Source: an uncultured Pseudomonadota bacterium
GTDB lineage: Bacteria > Pseudomonadota > Gammaproteobacteria > Burkholderiales > CAIKXV01
Assembly (NCBI GenBank): GCA_903831455.1
Contig: CAIKXV010000047.1
Location: 1-64,000, forward strand
Direction of reading: 5' to 3'
DNA: 64,000 bases
Position 1 is the first letter of the stretch, and every line of letters begins with the position of its first letter. Positions 1 to 9,769 of this stretch are shown piece after piece. The notes beneath the pieces were generated by a model. That model saw only the letters and a program-made list of their open reading frames with translations, had not been told where the DNA came from and did not search any database. The position numbers were made by a program, and so were the translations under genes.

Positions 1-36
1 CCCTCGCCGCGGCGCCGCGCGGCACCGCGGCGAGGG
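1..36. repeat. Perfect 12-bp inverted repeat (CCCTCGCCGCGG / CCGCGGCGAGGG, 12-nt loop) downstream of the acyl-CoA synthetase stop; may extend past the window edge
   Basis: Arms 1-12 and 25-36 are exact reverse complements. Confidence 0.7.
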
Positions 37-103
37 GCCGATCGCCCGCCGCCCGGGCCCTGCCCGTCCGCGCGAGGCCGCCCGACCGCGCGGCGACTGG
101 CTG

Positions 104-1762
104 CTAGGCGTCGATCGCGCTGGCCGACTTCACCCGGTCGCGCAGCAGGAACTTCTGGATCTTGCCGGTCGAGGTGCGGGGCAACTGGCCGAACACCACG
201 GCCCGAGGCGCCTTGAAATGGGCGAGGTGCTGCCTGCAGTAGTCGATCACCTCCTCGGCGCTCGCCTGCGCCCCCTCCTTCAGTTCGACGAACGCGCACG
301 GTGTCTCGCCCCATCGCGGATCGGGCTTGGCCACGACCGCGGCGGAGAGGATCGCCGGATGGCGCGAGAGCACGTCCTCGATCTCGAGCGAGGAGATGTT
401 CTCGCCGCCGGAGATGATGATGTCCTTGGCGCGATCCTTGATCTTCACGTAGCCATCGGGCTGCAGCACGCCGAGATCGCCGGTGTGGAACCAGCCGCCC
501 CGGAACGCCTCCTCGGTCGCCGCGGGATTCTTCAGGTAGCCCTTCATGGTGGCATTGCCGCGGAACATCACCTCGCCCATGGTCTCGCCGTCGGCCGGTA
601 CCGGCCGCATCGTCTCCGGATCGATCACGGTCAGGCCTTCCTCGACGACGTAGCGCACGCCCTGCCGGCCGTTCATCACCGCCTGCTCGGCCACCGGCAG
701 CGCGTCCCATTCGGGCTGCTTCGCGCACACGGCCGTCGGCCCGTAGACTTCGGTGAGTCCGTAGACATGGGTCAGGTCGAACCCCATGCGCGCCATGCCC
801 TCGATCATCGCCACCGGCGGCGCCGCCCCGGCGACCAGCGCACCCACCTTCCAGTCGATGCCCTCGCGCAGCGCGGCCGGGGCGTTGATCATCATCGAGT
901 GCACGATCGGCGCGCCGCAGTAATGGGTCACGCGATGGCGCCGGATCAGGTCGAAGATCGCCGCCGGCTCGACGCGCCGCAGGCACACGTGCGTTCCGCC
1001 CATCGCGGTGATGGTCCACGGGAAGCACCAGCCGTTGCAATGGAACATCGGCAGCGTCCACAGGTACACCGGAAGCGGCCCCATCCCGCAGGCGAGGGCG
1101 TTGCCGATCGCGTTGAGATAGGCGCCGCGATGGTGGCAGACCACGCCCTTCGGATTGCCGGTCGTGCCGGAGGTGTAGTTGAGCGCGATCGCATCCCATT
1201 CGTCGAGCGGTCGCAGCCCCGGGAATCCGGGGTCTGCGCCCGCGATGAACGCCTCGTAGTCGGTGCTGCCCAGGCGCTCGCCTCCCTCGTGCATCGGGTC
1301 GTCGACGTCGATGACCAGCGGTCGTACCCGGCACCGCGACAGCGCCGCTGCGATCGTCGCGGAGAACTCGCGGTCGGTGAGCAGCACGCGGGCCTCGCCG
1401 TGGTCGAGCATGAAGGCGATGGCCGCCGCGTCCAGGCGGGTGTTGAGCGCATTGAGCACCGCGCCCGACATCGGAACGCCGAAATGGCACTCGAGCATCT
1501 CGGGCGTGTTGGACAGCATCGCCGCCACCGTGTCCCCGCGACCGACTCCGTGCGCGGCCAGCGCCGAGGCGAGGCGCCGCGATCGGTCACGCACCTCGAC
1601 CCAGGTCCGGGACAGGGGCCCGTGGATCACGGCCACGCGCTGCGGATAGACATCCGCCGCGCGGTCGAGGAAGGATATCGGGGTAAGCGGGACGTAGTTC
1701 GCGTCGTTGCGATCGAGCCCCGTGTCGTACGGGGAAACGGCCCGGGCTGTCTGCATCGGCAT
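104..1762 (-). CDS. Acyl-CoA synthetase (AMP-binding, fatty-acyl-CoA synthase type)
   Basis: NYTSGTTGNPKGVVCHHRGAYLNA motif, GWFHTGDLGV, SGGENISSLEIED, PRTSTGKIQKF; start set at MPMQTARAV, downstream of the longer ORF start. Confidence 0.93.
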   Translation of the reverse strand: MPMQTARAVSPYDTGLDRNDANYVPLTPISFLDRAADVYPQRVAVIHGPLSRTWVEVRDRSRRLASALAAHGVGRGDTVAAMLSNTPEMLECHFGVPMSGAVLNALNTRLDAAAIAFMLDHGEARVLLTDREFSATIAAALSRCRVRPLVIDVDDPMHEGGERLGSTDYEAFIAGADPGFPGLRPLDEWDAIALNYTSGTTGNPKGVVCHHRGAYLNAIGNALACGMGPLPVYLWTLPMFHCNGWCFPWTITAMGGTHVCLRRVEPAAIFDLIRRHRVTHYCGAPIVHSMMINAPAALREGIDWKVGALVAGAAPPVAMIEGMARMGFDLTHVYGLTEVYGPTAVCAKQPEWDALPVAEQAVMNGRQGVRYVVEEGLTVIDPETMRPVPADGETMGEVMFRGNATMKGYLKNPAATEEAFRGGWFHTGDLGVLQPDGYVKIKDRAKDIIISGGENISSLEIEDVLSRHPAILSAAVVAKPDPRWGETPCAFVELKEGAQASAEEVIDYCRQHLAHFKAPRAVVFGQLPRTSTGKIQKFLLRDRVKSASAIDA

Positions 1763-1968
1763 TCTCCTCGCGTCGATCGGGCCTGCCGTGCGCGGGCGTC
1801 GCGGCCCCGCTGCCGGCGCGCCGGGCCTGCGCCGGCGCCTTCGGTCCGGCCGGGCGATGACCCGGCACTGGCGATCGTCGCGGACACTGTACGCCCGCGC
1901 GCACGCGACCGGCAACCCGGGGCGGCGGCCGGCATGGCCGCTCGGCTGCGCTCGCGGCGAGGCCGAAC

Positions 1969-3348
1969 TCAGCCGCGGGCGGCCTCGAGGGCCTCCTCGA
2001 CCCTCGATACGCCGACGATCTCGATGCCCTCGATGGGCTGGCGGGGTCGATTGGCCACCGGCACGATCGCCCGCGTGAAGCCCAGCTTGGCCGCCTCGCG
2101 GATGCGATCGACTCCGCGCACGACCGGTCGGATCTCGCCCGCGAGGCCGACCTCGCCGAAGGCCACCAGCCGTCCGGGCAAGGCCCGCGCCCTCAGCGAG
2201 GACACGATCGCCAGCAGCGCGGGAAGGTCGGCCGAAGGCTCCGCCACCCGAACGCCCCCCACCACGTTCAGGAAGACATCCTGGTCGGCACAGGACACGC
2301 CCGCATGGCGGTGCAGCACCGCCAGCAGCAGCGAGAGCCGCTGGTTGTCCATCCCGACCGTCAGCCGGCGCGGATGCCCGCCCTGAGCCTCGTCGACCAG
2401 CGCCTGCAATTCGACCGCCAGGGGCCGCGATCCCTCCAACGTGACGGTCACGCAGGACCCCGGGACGTCGCCACCGTGCTGGGAGAGGAACATCGCCGAG
2501 GGATTGGCCACGTCGCGCAGGCCGCGCTCGGTCATGGCGAACACGCCCAGTTCGTTGACCGCACCGAAGCGGTTCTTGAAGGCCCGGATCAACCGGTAGC
2601 TCGAATGCGTCTCGCCCTCGAAGTAGAGCACCGAGTCGACCATGTGCTCGAGCACGCGCGGCCCGGCCAGCGCGCCCTCCTTGGTGACGTGCCCCACCAT
2701 CACCAGCGCACAGCCGGCGGCCTTCGCGTGCCGCGTGAACTGGGCCGCGCACTCGCGCACCTGGGCGACCGAGCCCGGGGCCGAGGCCAGCGCCTCCGAC
2801 CACACCGTCTGGATCGAGTCGATCACCGCCACCTCCGGACGCTCGGCCGCGAGCGTGGCGAGCACGGCCTCGACCTGGGTCTCGGCGAGCATGCCCAGTG
2901 GCGCCCCCTCGACCCCCAGGCGCCGGGCGCGCAGTGCAACCTGCTGCAGCGACTCCTCGCCGGTCACGTACAGCGCCTTGCGATCCGCCGCGATCGCCGC
3001 CAGCGCCTGCAGCAGGAGGGTGGACTTGCCGATGCCGGGATCGCCACCGATCAGCACGACGCTCGCACGCGTGAGCCCGCCGCCGAGCACGCGGTCGAGC
3101 TCTCCGCTGCCGGTCGGGAAGCGCGGTTCGGCGTGCGGCGCGAGCGTCGCCAGCGGCGAGACCGTGCGCGCGCTGCCGGGTGCACCCGGGCCCGCGCCCG
3201 CCAGCGCCGCGCTACCGGGCGAGGGGTGCGCGGCGACCACGGTCTCGACCAGGGTGTTCCACTCGGCGCAGCCCGGGCACTGGCCCTGCCACTTCGTCGA
3301 CTGCGCGCCGCAGGCGCTGCAGACATGGGTGGTACGGGACTTCGCCAT
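1969..3348 (-). CDS. radA: DNA repair protein RadA
   Basis: N-terminal C4 zinc finger CSACGAQSTKWQGQCPGC, Walker A GGDPGIGKST, KNRFG motif, Lon-like C-terminal domain. Confidence 0.97.
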   Translation of the reverse strand: MAKSRTTHVCSACGAQSTKWQGQCPGCAEWNTLVETVVAAHPSPGSAALAGAGPGAPGSARTVSPLATLAPHAEPRFPTGSGELDRVLGGGLTRASVVLIGGDPGIGKSTLLLQALAAIAADRKALYVTGEESLQQVALRARRLGVEGAPLGMLAETQVEAVLATLAAERPEVAVIDSIQTVWSEALASAPGSVAQVRECAAQFTRHAKAAGCALVMVGHVTKEGALAGPRVLEHMVDSVLYFEGETHSSYRLIRAFKNRFGAVNELGVFAMTERGLRDVANPSAMFLSQHGGDVPGSCVTVTLEGSRPLAVELQALVDEAQGGHPRRLTVGMDNQRLSLLLAVLHRHAGVSCADQDVFLNVVGGVRVAEPSADLPALLAIVSSLRARALPGRLVAFGEVGLAGEIRPVVRGVDRIREAAKLGFTRAIVPVANRPRQPIEGIEIVGVSRVEEALEAARG

Positions 3349-4448
3349 CAGTGTCCTCCGCCGTCGATGCCGCTCGAGCGCGCCGGAACGCGCGGCGCGA
3401 CCGCGCACATCAGTTCGTAGGCGAGGGTTCCCGCCGCAGCGGCCACGTCCTCGATCGGCAACGCCCCCCCCCACAGCGTCACCGGGCTACCGGTGACGGC
3501 CGAGGGGACCGGCGAGAGGTCGACCGCCAGCATGTCCATCGATACCCGCCCGAGCGTTCGCGTCCGCACGCCGTCGACCAGCACCGGGGTGCCGGTCGGT
3601 GCGTGCCTGGGGTATCCGTCGGCGTAGCCGCAGGCGGCGATACCCACCCGCATCGCCTGCGGCGCGGTGAAGGTCCCCGCATACCCGACCCGGCCGCCCG
3701 CCGGTACCTCCTGGACGGCGATCAGCGCGGACTCCAGGCGCATCGCCGGCCGCAGGCCGAGTGCGGCCGCCGGCACGGTCGCGAACGGCGACGCCCCGTA
3801 GAGCATCAGTCCCGGCCTCGCCCAGCCGTCTCGCGCGCGCTCGTCGCGCAGCAGCGCCGCCGAATTGGCGAGCGAGCGCGGCAGATCGGCGTGACCGGCA
3901 TGCGCCTCGAACACCGCGAGCGGCTGGTCGATCCCCTCCGGCTCGTCGGCGCCGGCAAAGTGCGTCATGCACGTGATCGACGCGACGCGGTCGAGCGCGC
4001 GCAACCGGTCCACCTCGCGCGCGAAGCGCTGCGGCGCGAACCCGAGGCGGTTCATCCCGCTGTTCATCTTGGCGAACACATGCACCGGTCGCGGCGAACG
4101 CTCGCACTCGAGCATGCGGACCTGCTCGTCGGAGTGCACGACCATCCACACACCGGCGCGCGCGCAGGCCCGCAGGTCGGCCACCTCGAACGCGCCCTCC
4201 AGCAGCAGCACGGGGCGCGAGCGACCGGCGGCCCGCTCGGCCTCGGACAACTGCAGCGCGACGTCCACTTCGCAGACCGCCAGGCCGTCGGCCGCGGCGA
4301 GGCCGGGCAGCGCGTGCTCGAGCCGGTGCCCGTAGGCGTTCGCCTTGACCGTGGCAAACAGTCGCGCGCGCGGCGCCCGCCGGCGAGCGAGCGCGAGGTT
4401 CGCCGCGATCGCAACCGGGTCGATGATGGCGTGCAGGGGTCTGGGCAT
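3348..4448 (-). CDS. alr: Alanine racemase
   Basis: FATVKANAYGHRLEH PLP-lysine motif and GYADGYPRHA; TGATG overlap with radA start. Confidence 0.95.
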   Translation of the reverse strand: MPRPLHAIIDPVAIAANLALARRRAPRARLFATVKANAYGHRLEHALPGLAAADGLAVCEVDVALQLSEAERAAGRSRPVLLLEGAFEVADLRACARAGVWMVVHSDEQVRMLECERSPRPVHVFAKMNSGMNRLGFAPQRFAREVDRLRALDRVASITCMTHFAGADEPEGIDQPLAVFEAHAGHADLPRSLANSAALLRDERARDGWARPGLMLYGASPFATVPAAALGLRPAMRLESALIAVQEVPAGGRVGYAGTFTAPQAMRVGIAACGYADGYPRHAPTGTPVLVDGVRTRTLGRVSMDMLAVDLSPVPSAVTGSPVTLWGGALPIEDVAAAAGTLAYELMCAVAPRVPARSSGIDGGGH

Positions 4449-4614
4449 GGATAGGGTACCGGCGTGCACGATTCAACCACAGAACCGGACCCCGCCCGCG
4501 GCCCGCGCGCAGGCGCGACGGAGGTTCATCGGTTTCATGCTATAAGGCGCGGCCTGCAACCCTCCGGACACTGGAGCGGCCCTCGCTCGCGGCGGGCGGT
4601 CGCGGCCTCTCCCG

Positions 4615-5838
4615 ATGCCTCCCGGCTTTCGCACCGTCCTCGTCGCGCAGTTCCTGTCGGCACTGGCCGACAATGCGCTGCTGTTCGCCGCGATCGCACT
4701 GCTCGCCCAGCAGTCGACGCCGGACTGGCAAGTGCCGGTGCTGCAGCAGTGCTTCGTGCTGGCCTACATCGTGCTGGCGCCCTTCGTCGGCAGTCTCGCC
4801 GACGCCATGCCCAAGGGGCGCGTGATGTTCGTGAGCAACGCGGTCAAGATCGTCGGCTGCCTGCTCATGCTCTTCGGCACCCACCCGCTGGCGGCCTTTG
4901 CCGTCGTCGGACTGGGGGCGGCGATGTACTCGCCGGCCAAGTACGGCATCCTGACCGAGCTGCTGCCGCCGTCGAAGCTGGTGGAGGCCAACGGCTGGAT
5001 GGAAGGGCTGACCGTCGCCGCGATCGTGCTGGGCGCCATCGCGGGCGGCGCGCTGATCAGCGTGGCGCTGATGGCCCCGTGGGTCGCGTGGCTGCAGGCC
5101 GCCGGCGTCCCGGGCATCGATGGCGCGCCGCGACTGGCCATCGCCGTCCTGCTGCTGGTCTACGCGCTGGCCTCCCTCGTCAACCTGCGCATCCCGGTCG
5201 TTCCGGTCCGCGCCCCGCCCCGGCACCGTGATCCGGCCGGCCTCGTGCGGGAGTTCGTGCAGTGCCTCGTGCTGCTGTGGCGGGACCCGCTGGGACAGGT
5301 CTCGCTGGCGGTGACGACCCTGTTTTGGGGTGCCGGCGCGACGCTGCGGCTGATCGTGCTCGCATGGGCCGGCCTCGCGCTCGGCCTCTCGCTCGAGCAG
5401 GCCACGCAACTCACCGCGGTGGTTGCGCTGGGCATCGCCGCCGGGGCCGCCATCGCCGGGCGGGCGGTGGCCCTCGAACACTCGGTGCGCGTGCTGCCCG
5501 TGGGCATCATCATGGGACTGGCCGTCGCGTCGATGAGCCTGGTGTCGAACCTTGCGCTGGCCCTGCCCCTGATCGCGCTGATCGGCGCGCTGGGAGGATA
5601 TTTCGTGGTACCGATGAACGCCCTGCTCCAGCATCGCGGCCATCGCCTCATGGGCGCCGGCCATTCGATCGCGGTGCAGAACTTCAACGAGAACCTCAGC
5701 ATCCTGGCAATGCTGGGGCTGTATGCGCTGATGCTGCGCGCAGGGCTGGACGTCCACGCGATCGTGGTGATCTTCGGCCTGGGCGTCGCCCTCGCGATGA
5801 CGCTGCTGTGGCGTCGCCATCGGCACGACCAGGACTGA
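4615..5838 (+). CDS. lplT: Lysophospholipid transporter LplT (MFS)
   Basis: MPPGFRTVLVAQFLSALADNALLFAAIALL...YSPAKYGILTELLPPSKLVEANGWMEG typical of LplT. Confidence 0.93.
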   Translation: MPPGFRTVLVAQFLSALADNALLFAAIALLAQQSTPDWQVPVLQQCFVLAYIVLAPFVGSLADAMPKGRVMFVSNAVKIVGCLLMLFGTHPLAAFAVVGLGAAMYSPAKYGILTELLPPSKLVEANGWMEGLTVAAIVLGAIAGGALISVALMAPWVAWLQAAGVPGIDGAPRLAIAVLLLVYALASLVNLRIPVVPVRAPPRHRDPAGLVREFVQCLVLLWRDPLGQVSLAVTTLFWGAGATLRLIVLAWAGLALGLSLEQATQLTAVVALGIAAGAAIAGRAVALEHSVRVLPVGIIMGLAVASMSLVSNLALALPLIALIGALGGYFVVPMNALLQHRGHRLMGAGHSIAVQNFNENLSILAMLGLYALMLRAGLDVHAIVVIFGLGVALAMTLLWRRHRHDQD

Positions 5839-5880
5839 ACCCGCCCGTGCTCGGCGGGCGCGCCGCCCGTCGCACCCGCC

Positions 5881-6324
5881 TCAGTCGGCTTCGCCCGGCC
5901 GCCCGTGGCGCCCCCCGCGCACCACCGTCCACCGGGCCGGGGGCACGCGCGCCGCGGACATGCGCGCATCCGGCTCGGCGGTCGGCGCTCCACGCCCGTC
6001 GAACTCGCCATCGGACTGGCGCCATGGCGCAAGCGTCACGCCGAGCACCCGTCGCCCACGCAGGCGCACCTCCCCCTCCAGTCGCCTCAGGCCATCGTCG
6101 CTGAACTCGAAACGATAGTGGCGGTTGAGTTGAAGCCTGCCCGAGGCATCCCGCACGGTCCGCACGCGTCCCCCGACCACCGCGGAGTCGAGCAGTTGCA
6201 GCCCTTCACGCTCGGTCGCTTCCCGCGCCGCACGCAGCGCCGTCTCCCGGGCGCGCAGGCCCGCCCACCACCAGGCCAGCGCGGCCAGCACGACCAGCAG
6301 CAGCAACCCCTCGCCCGGACTCAT
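5881..6324 (-). CDS. DUF3301-like single-TM protein
   Basis: Single N-terminal TM helix; RHYRFEFSDDGLRRLEGEVRLRGRRVL motif. Confidence 0.75.
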   Translation of the reverse strand: MSPGEGLLLLVVLAALAWWWAGLRARETALRAAREATEREGLQLLDSAVVGGRVRTVRDASGRLQLNRHYRFEFSDDGLRRLEGEVRLRGRRVLGVTLAPWRQSDGEFDGRGAPTAEPDARMSAARVPPARWTVVRGGRHGRPGEAD

Positions 6325-6340
6325 CGCAAGGCGCCTGCGC

Positions 6341-7042
6341 TCAACGCACGAGCACGCGGTGGAAGTTCACCAGCATCGCCGCGGTCGCGCCCCAGATGTA
6401 GCGCTCTTCCCAGCACAGCGCGTAGAAGTGCCGCCGCTGGCCTTCGACCTCGCGATAGTGCCGCTGGTGGTTCCCGGGATCGAGCACGAAGGCCAGCGGC
6501 ACTTCGAACACGTCGGCCACCTCGCGCGGGTCGGGAGCGAGCGGCGGCAGCTCGTCGATCCACCCCACGACCGGCGTGACACGAAAACCGGTCCGCGTGC
6601 GGTAGTCGGGCAACTCGCCCAGCACCTGCACGCGTGCCGGATCGAGGCCCACCTCCTCGCGCGCCTCGCGCAATGCGGTGGCCCGCGCGGAGGCGTCCCC
6701 GGGATCCCGGCGCCCGCCGGGGAAGGCGATCTGTCCGGCGTGTCGCTTGAGATGGGAGGCCCGCTGCGTGAGCAGTACCGTCGTGCCCGAGGGGCGCGCC
6801 ACCAGCGGCACCAGCACGGCCGCCGGGATTCGCGCCAGATCGTAGGCCGTCTCCACCGGCGGAAGCGCCACCCGATGCGTCCCGAATGCCTCGGCGGGCA
6901 GCGGAGTGGGGCGGGCCGAGGCCTCGCGATCGTCGCCGGGGACCGGGACGCGCACGTCGCCGGGTACGTAGGCCGGCAGTGCATGCGCATCGACGAGCCG
7001 CTCGGCCAGCCAGTCGCGGTGGGGGACGATCATCGCTCGCAT
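6341..7042 (-). CDS. NUDIX hydrolase, CoA pyrophosphatase-like
   Basis: Nudix box GGRRDPGDASARATALREAREEVGL; LTQRASHLKRHAGQIAFPGG. Confidence 0.92.
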   Translation of the reverse strand: MRAMIVPHRDWLAERLVDAHALPAYVPGDVRVPVPGDDREASARPTPLPAEAFGTHRVALPPVETAYDLARIPAAVLVPLVARPSGTTVLLTQRASHLKRHAGQIAFPGGRRDPGDASARATALREAREEVGLDPARVQVLGELPDYRTRTGFRVTPVVGWIDELPPLAPDPREVADVFEVPLAFVLDPGNHQRHYREVEGQRRHFYALCWEERYIWGATAAMLVNFHRVLVR

Positions 7043-7214
7043 GCCTCCCGGACCGGCGGGTGCCCGAGCACGGGCGTGCCGACACCCCGGCCTGCGTCCC
7101 CAGCCCGCGCGGCACCTGACCCGGCACGCCCGACGCTGCCGCCCGGGCGCCGCTCGCGCGCCCGATGCACGCCCCTCGCACTCGTCACGGCTTCGCCCGC
7201 ACGCGCCACCCGGT

Positions 7215-8162
7215 TCATCGCGTCCCCCCGGGGGCCTCGAGTCCGATCAGGGCCCTGAGTTCGGCGTAGCGCGGCAATTGCGCGGCGTCGAACACCAGGT
7301 GACGGACGCCTGCCGCCTCGAGCAGCACGGCCGCTGCATGGCGCGCCTCGCGCTCGGGCGCGGGCGAGCCCTGGCCCTGCAGGTCGATCGTGGCAACCAG
7401 TTCCATCGTGCGCGTGCAGACCGCGAAGTCCACGGCGAGCATGGCTGCCTGACGCAGCCGCATCGCCCGATCCAGGCCGGACAGGCCGGCGGGCGCATCG
7501 AGCAGCCGGGCGAGGCTGGGCGCCACCAGCACCTCGTGGCCGGGCGCAGCCGCGCGCAGCGCGAGCAGCATCGCGCGGGCGGGAGCCTCCAGCAGGGGGG
7601 CCCGCACGCGCATCGGAGAAGGCGGCGGCAGAGCGGTGTCGGACGAGGGTACCGCTCCCGGGCTACCCGGTCGCATCGCCATGAGCGCGTCGGCCATCCG
7701 CAGCGCCTGCGCGCGCGCATCGGAGGAGGAGGCGCCCGCGACTGCAGGCTGCGGCGCGTGCGGTGCAGGCGACGGGGGCACGCGCACATCCTCAACGGTG
7801 CCGGGCCCGGGCGAAGGCCGCGGTTCCAGACGGGGTTCGGCGCCAGGCGTGCGCGCGGCGCCCTCGCGCGGGTGGCGACCGGCGCGAGCCTCCGGCCCCG
7901 GCGATACCGCCGACGCCGCTCCCCCTTGCCACTCGCCCCGGATGCCCCGGGCTGCACCGGCCCGGGGACCGGCGGCGTCCGCCGCGCCCGTACGCGGGAG
8001 GCCCGGTCCGGCGCCCAGCGTCGCCGCCATCAGTTGCCGATACCGCTCCTCCCGGGCACTTTCGCGCGCGGCACGGCGGCGACGATAGATGAACACCATC
8101 AGCCCCACCACGCCGGCCCAGCCCACGACGACCAGCAGCATTCCGGTGGAGTGGGCGTCCAT
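7215..8162 (-). CDS. Membrane-anchored DUF2726-like protein
   Basis: N-terminal TM helix then low-complexity linker; C-terminal AVDFAVCTRTMELVATIDLQG...RHLVFDAAQLPRYAELRALIG. Confidence 0.75.
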   Translation of the reverse strand: MDAHSTGMLLVVVGWAGVVGLMVFIYRRRRAARESAREERYRQLMAATLGAGPGLPRTGAADAAGPRAGAARGIRGEWQGGAASAVSPGPEARAGRHPREGAARTPGAEPRLEPRPSPGPGTVEDVRVPPSPAPHAPQPAVAGASSSDARAQALRMADALMAMRPGSPGAVPSSDTALPPPSPMRVRAPLLEAPARAMLLALRAAAPGHEVLVAPSLARLLDAPAGLSGLDRAMRLRQAAMLAVDFAVCTRTMELVATIDLQGQGSPAPEREARHAAAVLLEAAGVRHLVFDAAQLPRYAELRALIGLEAPGGTR

Positions 8163-8212
8163 CGCAGGTGCGCGGCGCGCGGGTCGGTGGCGCGGCGGGA
8201 GACGGTCGCCCG

Positions 8213-8950
8213 CTACCAGGCGATGGGCTGGCGGTCCCGGAAGAACCCGCCGGTCGGGCCGTCGTCGGGCAGCGTCGCGAGCCAGAGCGCAGTGTCCGCG
8301 CCCTGCTCGACCGTCCGAGGCGCGTCCGGACCACCCATGTCGGTGCGTACCCAGCCCGGGCACATCGAGTTCACCAGTACCCCGGTGCCGCGCGTGTCGG
8401 CCGCCACCGTGCAGGTGAGGGCGTTGAGCGCCGCCTTGGAGATCCGGTAGGCGGGCGTGCCGCTGCCCATCTCGGACAGTTGCCCCAGCCCGCTCGACAG
8501 GTTGACGATGCGGCCGTACCCGCGGTCGACCATGCCGGGCAGCAGGGCCTGCACCAGTCGAAGCGGCCCGAACAGGTTGGTGGTGAGCGTGCGTTCGTAG
8601 GCGGCCGGGCGGGAATCGAGGACACCCCCGCCGCGCGGGTCGAGCAGCACCCCCGCGTTGTTCACGAGCACGTCGATGCCGCCGAAACGGGTCTTCGCCT
8701 CGCGCGCCAGCGCACGGACCTGTTCGGCATCGGTCACGTCGAGCCGCACGGCCTCGACCGCCAGCCCCTGCTCGGCCAGCAGGCGTGCAGCCGCACGGCC
8801 GCGCGTGAGGGTTCGGGAACCGACCAGTACCTGCAGGCCGGCCCTCGAGAGCTGACGAGCGATTTCGAATCCGATGCCGCGGTTCGCGCCCGTGACGAGT
8901 GCGACGCGCGGCGGCACCGGGGACGCGGCGGGGTTGGGGACGGGACTCAT
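8213..8950 (-). CDS. SDR-family oxidoreductase
   Basis: VTGANRGIGFEIAR cofactor motif, NNAG, YRISKAALN catalytic region. Confidence 0.93.
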   Translation of the reverse strand: MSPVPNPAASPVPPRVALVTGANRGIGFEIARQLSRAGLQVLVGSRTLTRGRAAARLLAEQGLAVEAVRLDVTDAEQVRALAREAKTRFGGIDVLVNNAGVLLDPRGGGVLDSRPAAYERTLTTNLFGPLRLVQALLPGMVDRGYGRIVNLSSGLGQLSEMGSGTPAYRISKAALNALTCTVAADTRGTGVLVNSMCPGWVRTDMGGPDAPRTVEQGADTALWLATLPDDGPTGGFFRDRQPIAW

Positions 8951-8957
8951 GCCCGTA

Positions 8958-9767
8958 TTATAGGCGCACCCCTGCAACGGGCGAACCACCCGTCCGGCTT
9001 GACGGCCTCGCACGCACCGGCAGCAGCTGCGGGCAAGCTGCCGCCTGCTCCTCGCGCGCGAGGTAGAGCCTGTGCAGGGTGATGCGCCTGACCGCGCTGC
9101 GGCTCGCCTCGATGTGGGCACGAACCAGCAGGCAGGCGTGATCGGCCTTGCGACGCGCGATGCTGCGCAGGATCTGCACGTGCTCGTCGAAGGTCGCCGC
9201 CACGCGGACCGAGTCGGTGAAGTCGAGGCTGCGGACGACCCGGATGCGTTCGGTGATGTCGCGATGCATCTGCGCCATCACCCGGTTGCCGGTCGCCTCG
9301 ACCAGACCGATATGGAACGCCTCGTCCTGCGTCGCCAATCGAGACGGGTCCGTCTCTCGCCGCGCAGGCTCGACCATCCAGTAGCCGCGCAACGGCTCCA
9401 GCGCCGCCGGCTCGCCTCGTTCGCACAGCTGGCGGACGGCAGCCGTCTCCAGCACGGTCCGCGTGTCGTAGAGCTCGTCGTAGAGCGAGAAATCGAGCGG
9501 GCTCACGGTCCACCCCGACCGGGCAGCCACGCTGAGATGCCCCTCCTGTGCGAGCCGATACAGCGCCTCGCGCACCGGCGTGCGCGACATCCCGAGGGAC
9601 TGCGCCAGCTCCTTTTCGTTGAACCGGTCGCCCGGAAGCAGCCGGAACTCGAACACGTCCCGCCGCAGGCGCGCGTAGGCGATATCGGCAAGGCTCGCGC
9701 CGGCAGCCCCGGAGGGCCGCCTTCGCGCGGCGTCCCCGCTCGTCCGACGCGCCGGACCGCGTGCCAT
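8958..9767 (-). CDS. GntR-family transcriptional regulator (FCD subfamily)
   Basis: wHTH LADIAYARLRRDVFEFRLLPGDRFNEKELAQSLGMSRTPVREALYRL and FCD domain (DEAFHIGLVEATGN). Confidence 0.93.
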   Translation of the reverse strand: MARGPARRTSGDAARRRPSGAAGASLADIAYARLRRDVFEFRLLPGDRFNEKELAQSLGMSRTPVREALYRLAQEGHLSVAARSGWTVSPLDFSLYDELYDTRTVLETAAVRQLCERGEPAALEPLRGYWMVEPARRETDPSRLATQDEAFHIGLVEATGNRVMAQMHRDITERIRVVRSLDFTDSVRVAATFDEHVQILRSIARRKADHACLLVRAHIEASRSAVRRITLHRLYLAREEQAAACPQLLPVRARPSSRTGGSPVAGVRL

Positions 9768-9769
9768 GG

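Noticed and set aside
218-2386. 722-aa plus-strand ORF opposite acyl-CoA synthetase
   Set aside because: Shadow ORF; no motifs, overlaps two well-supported genes.
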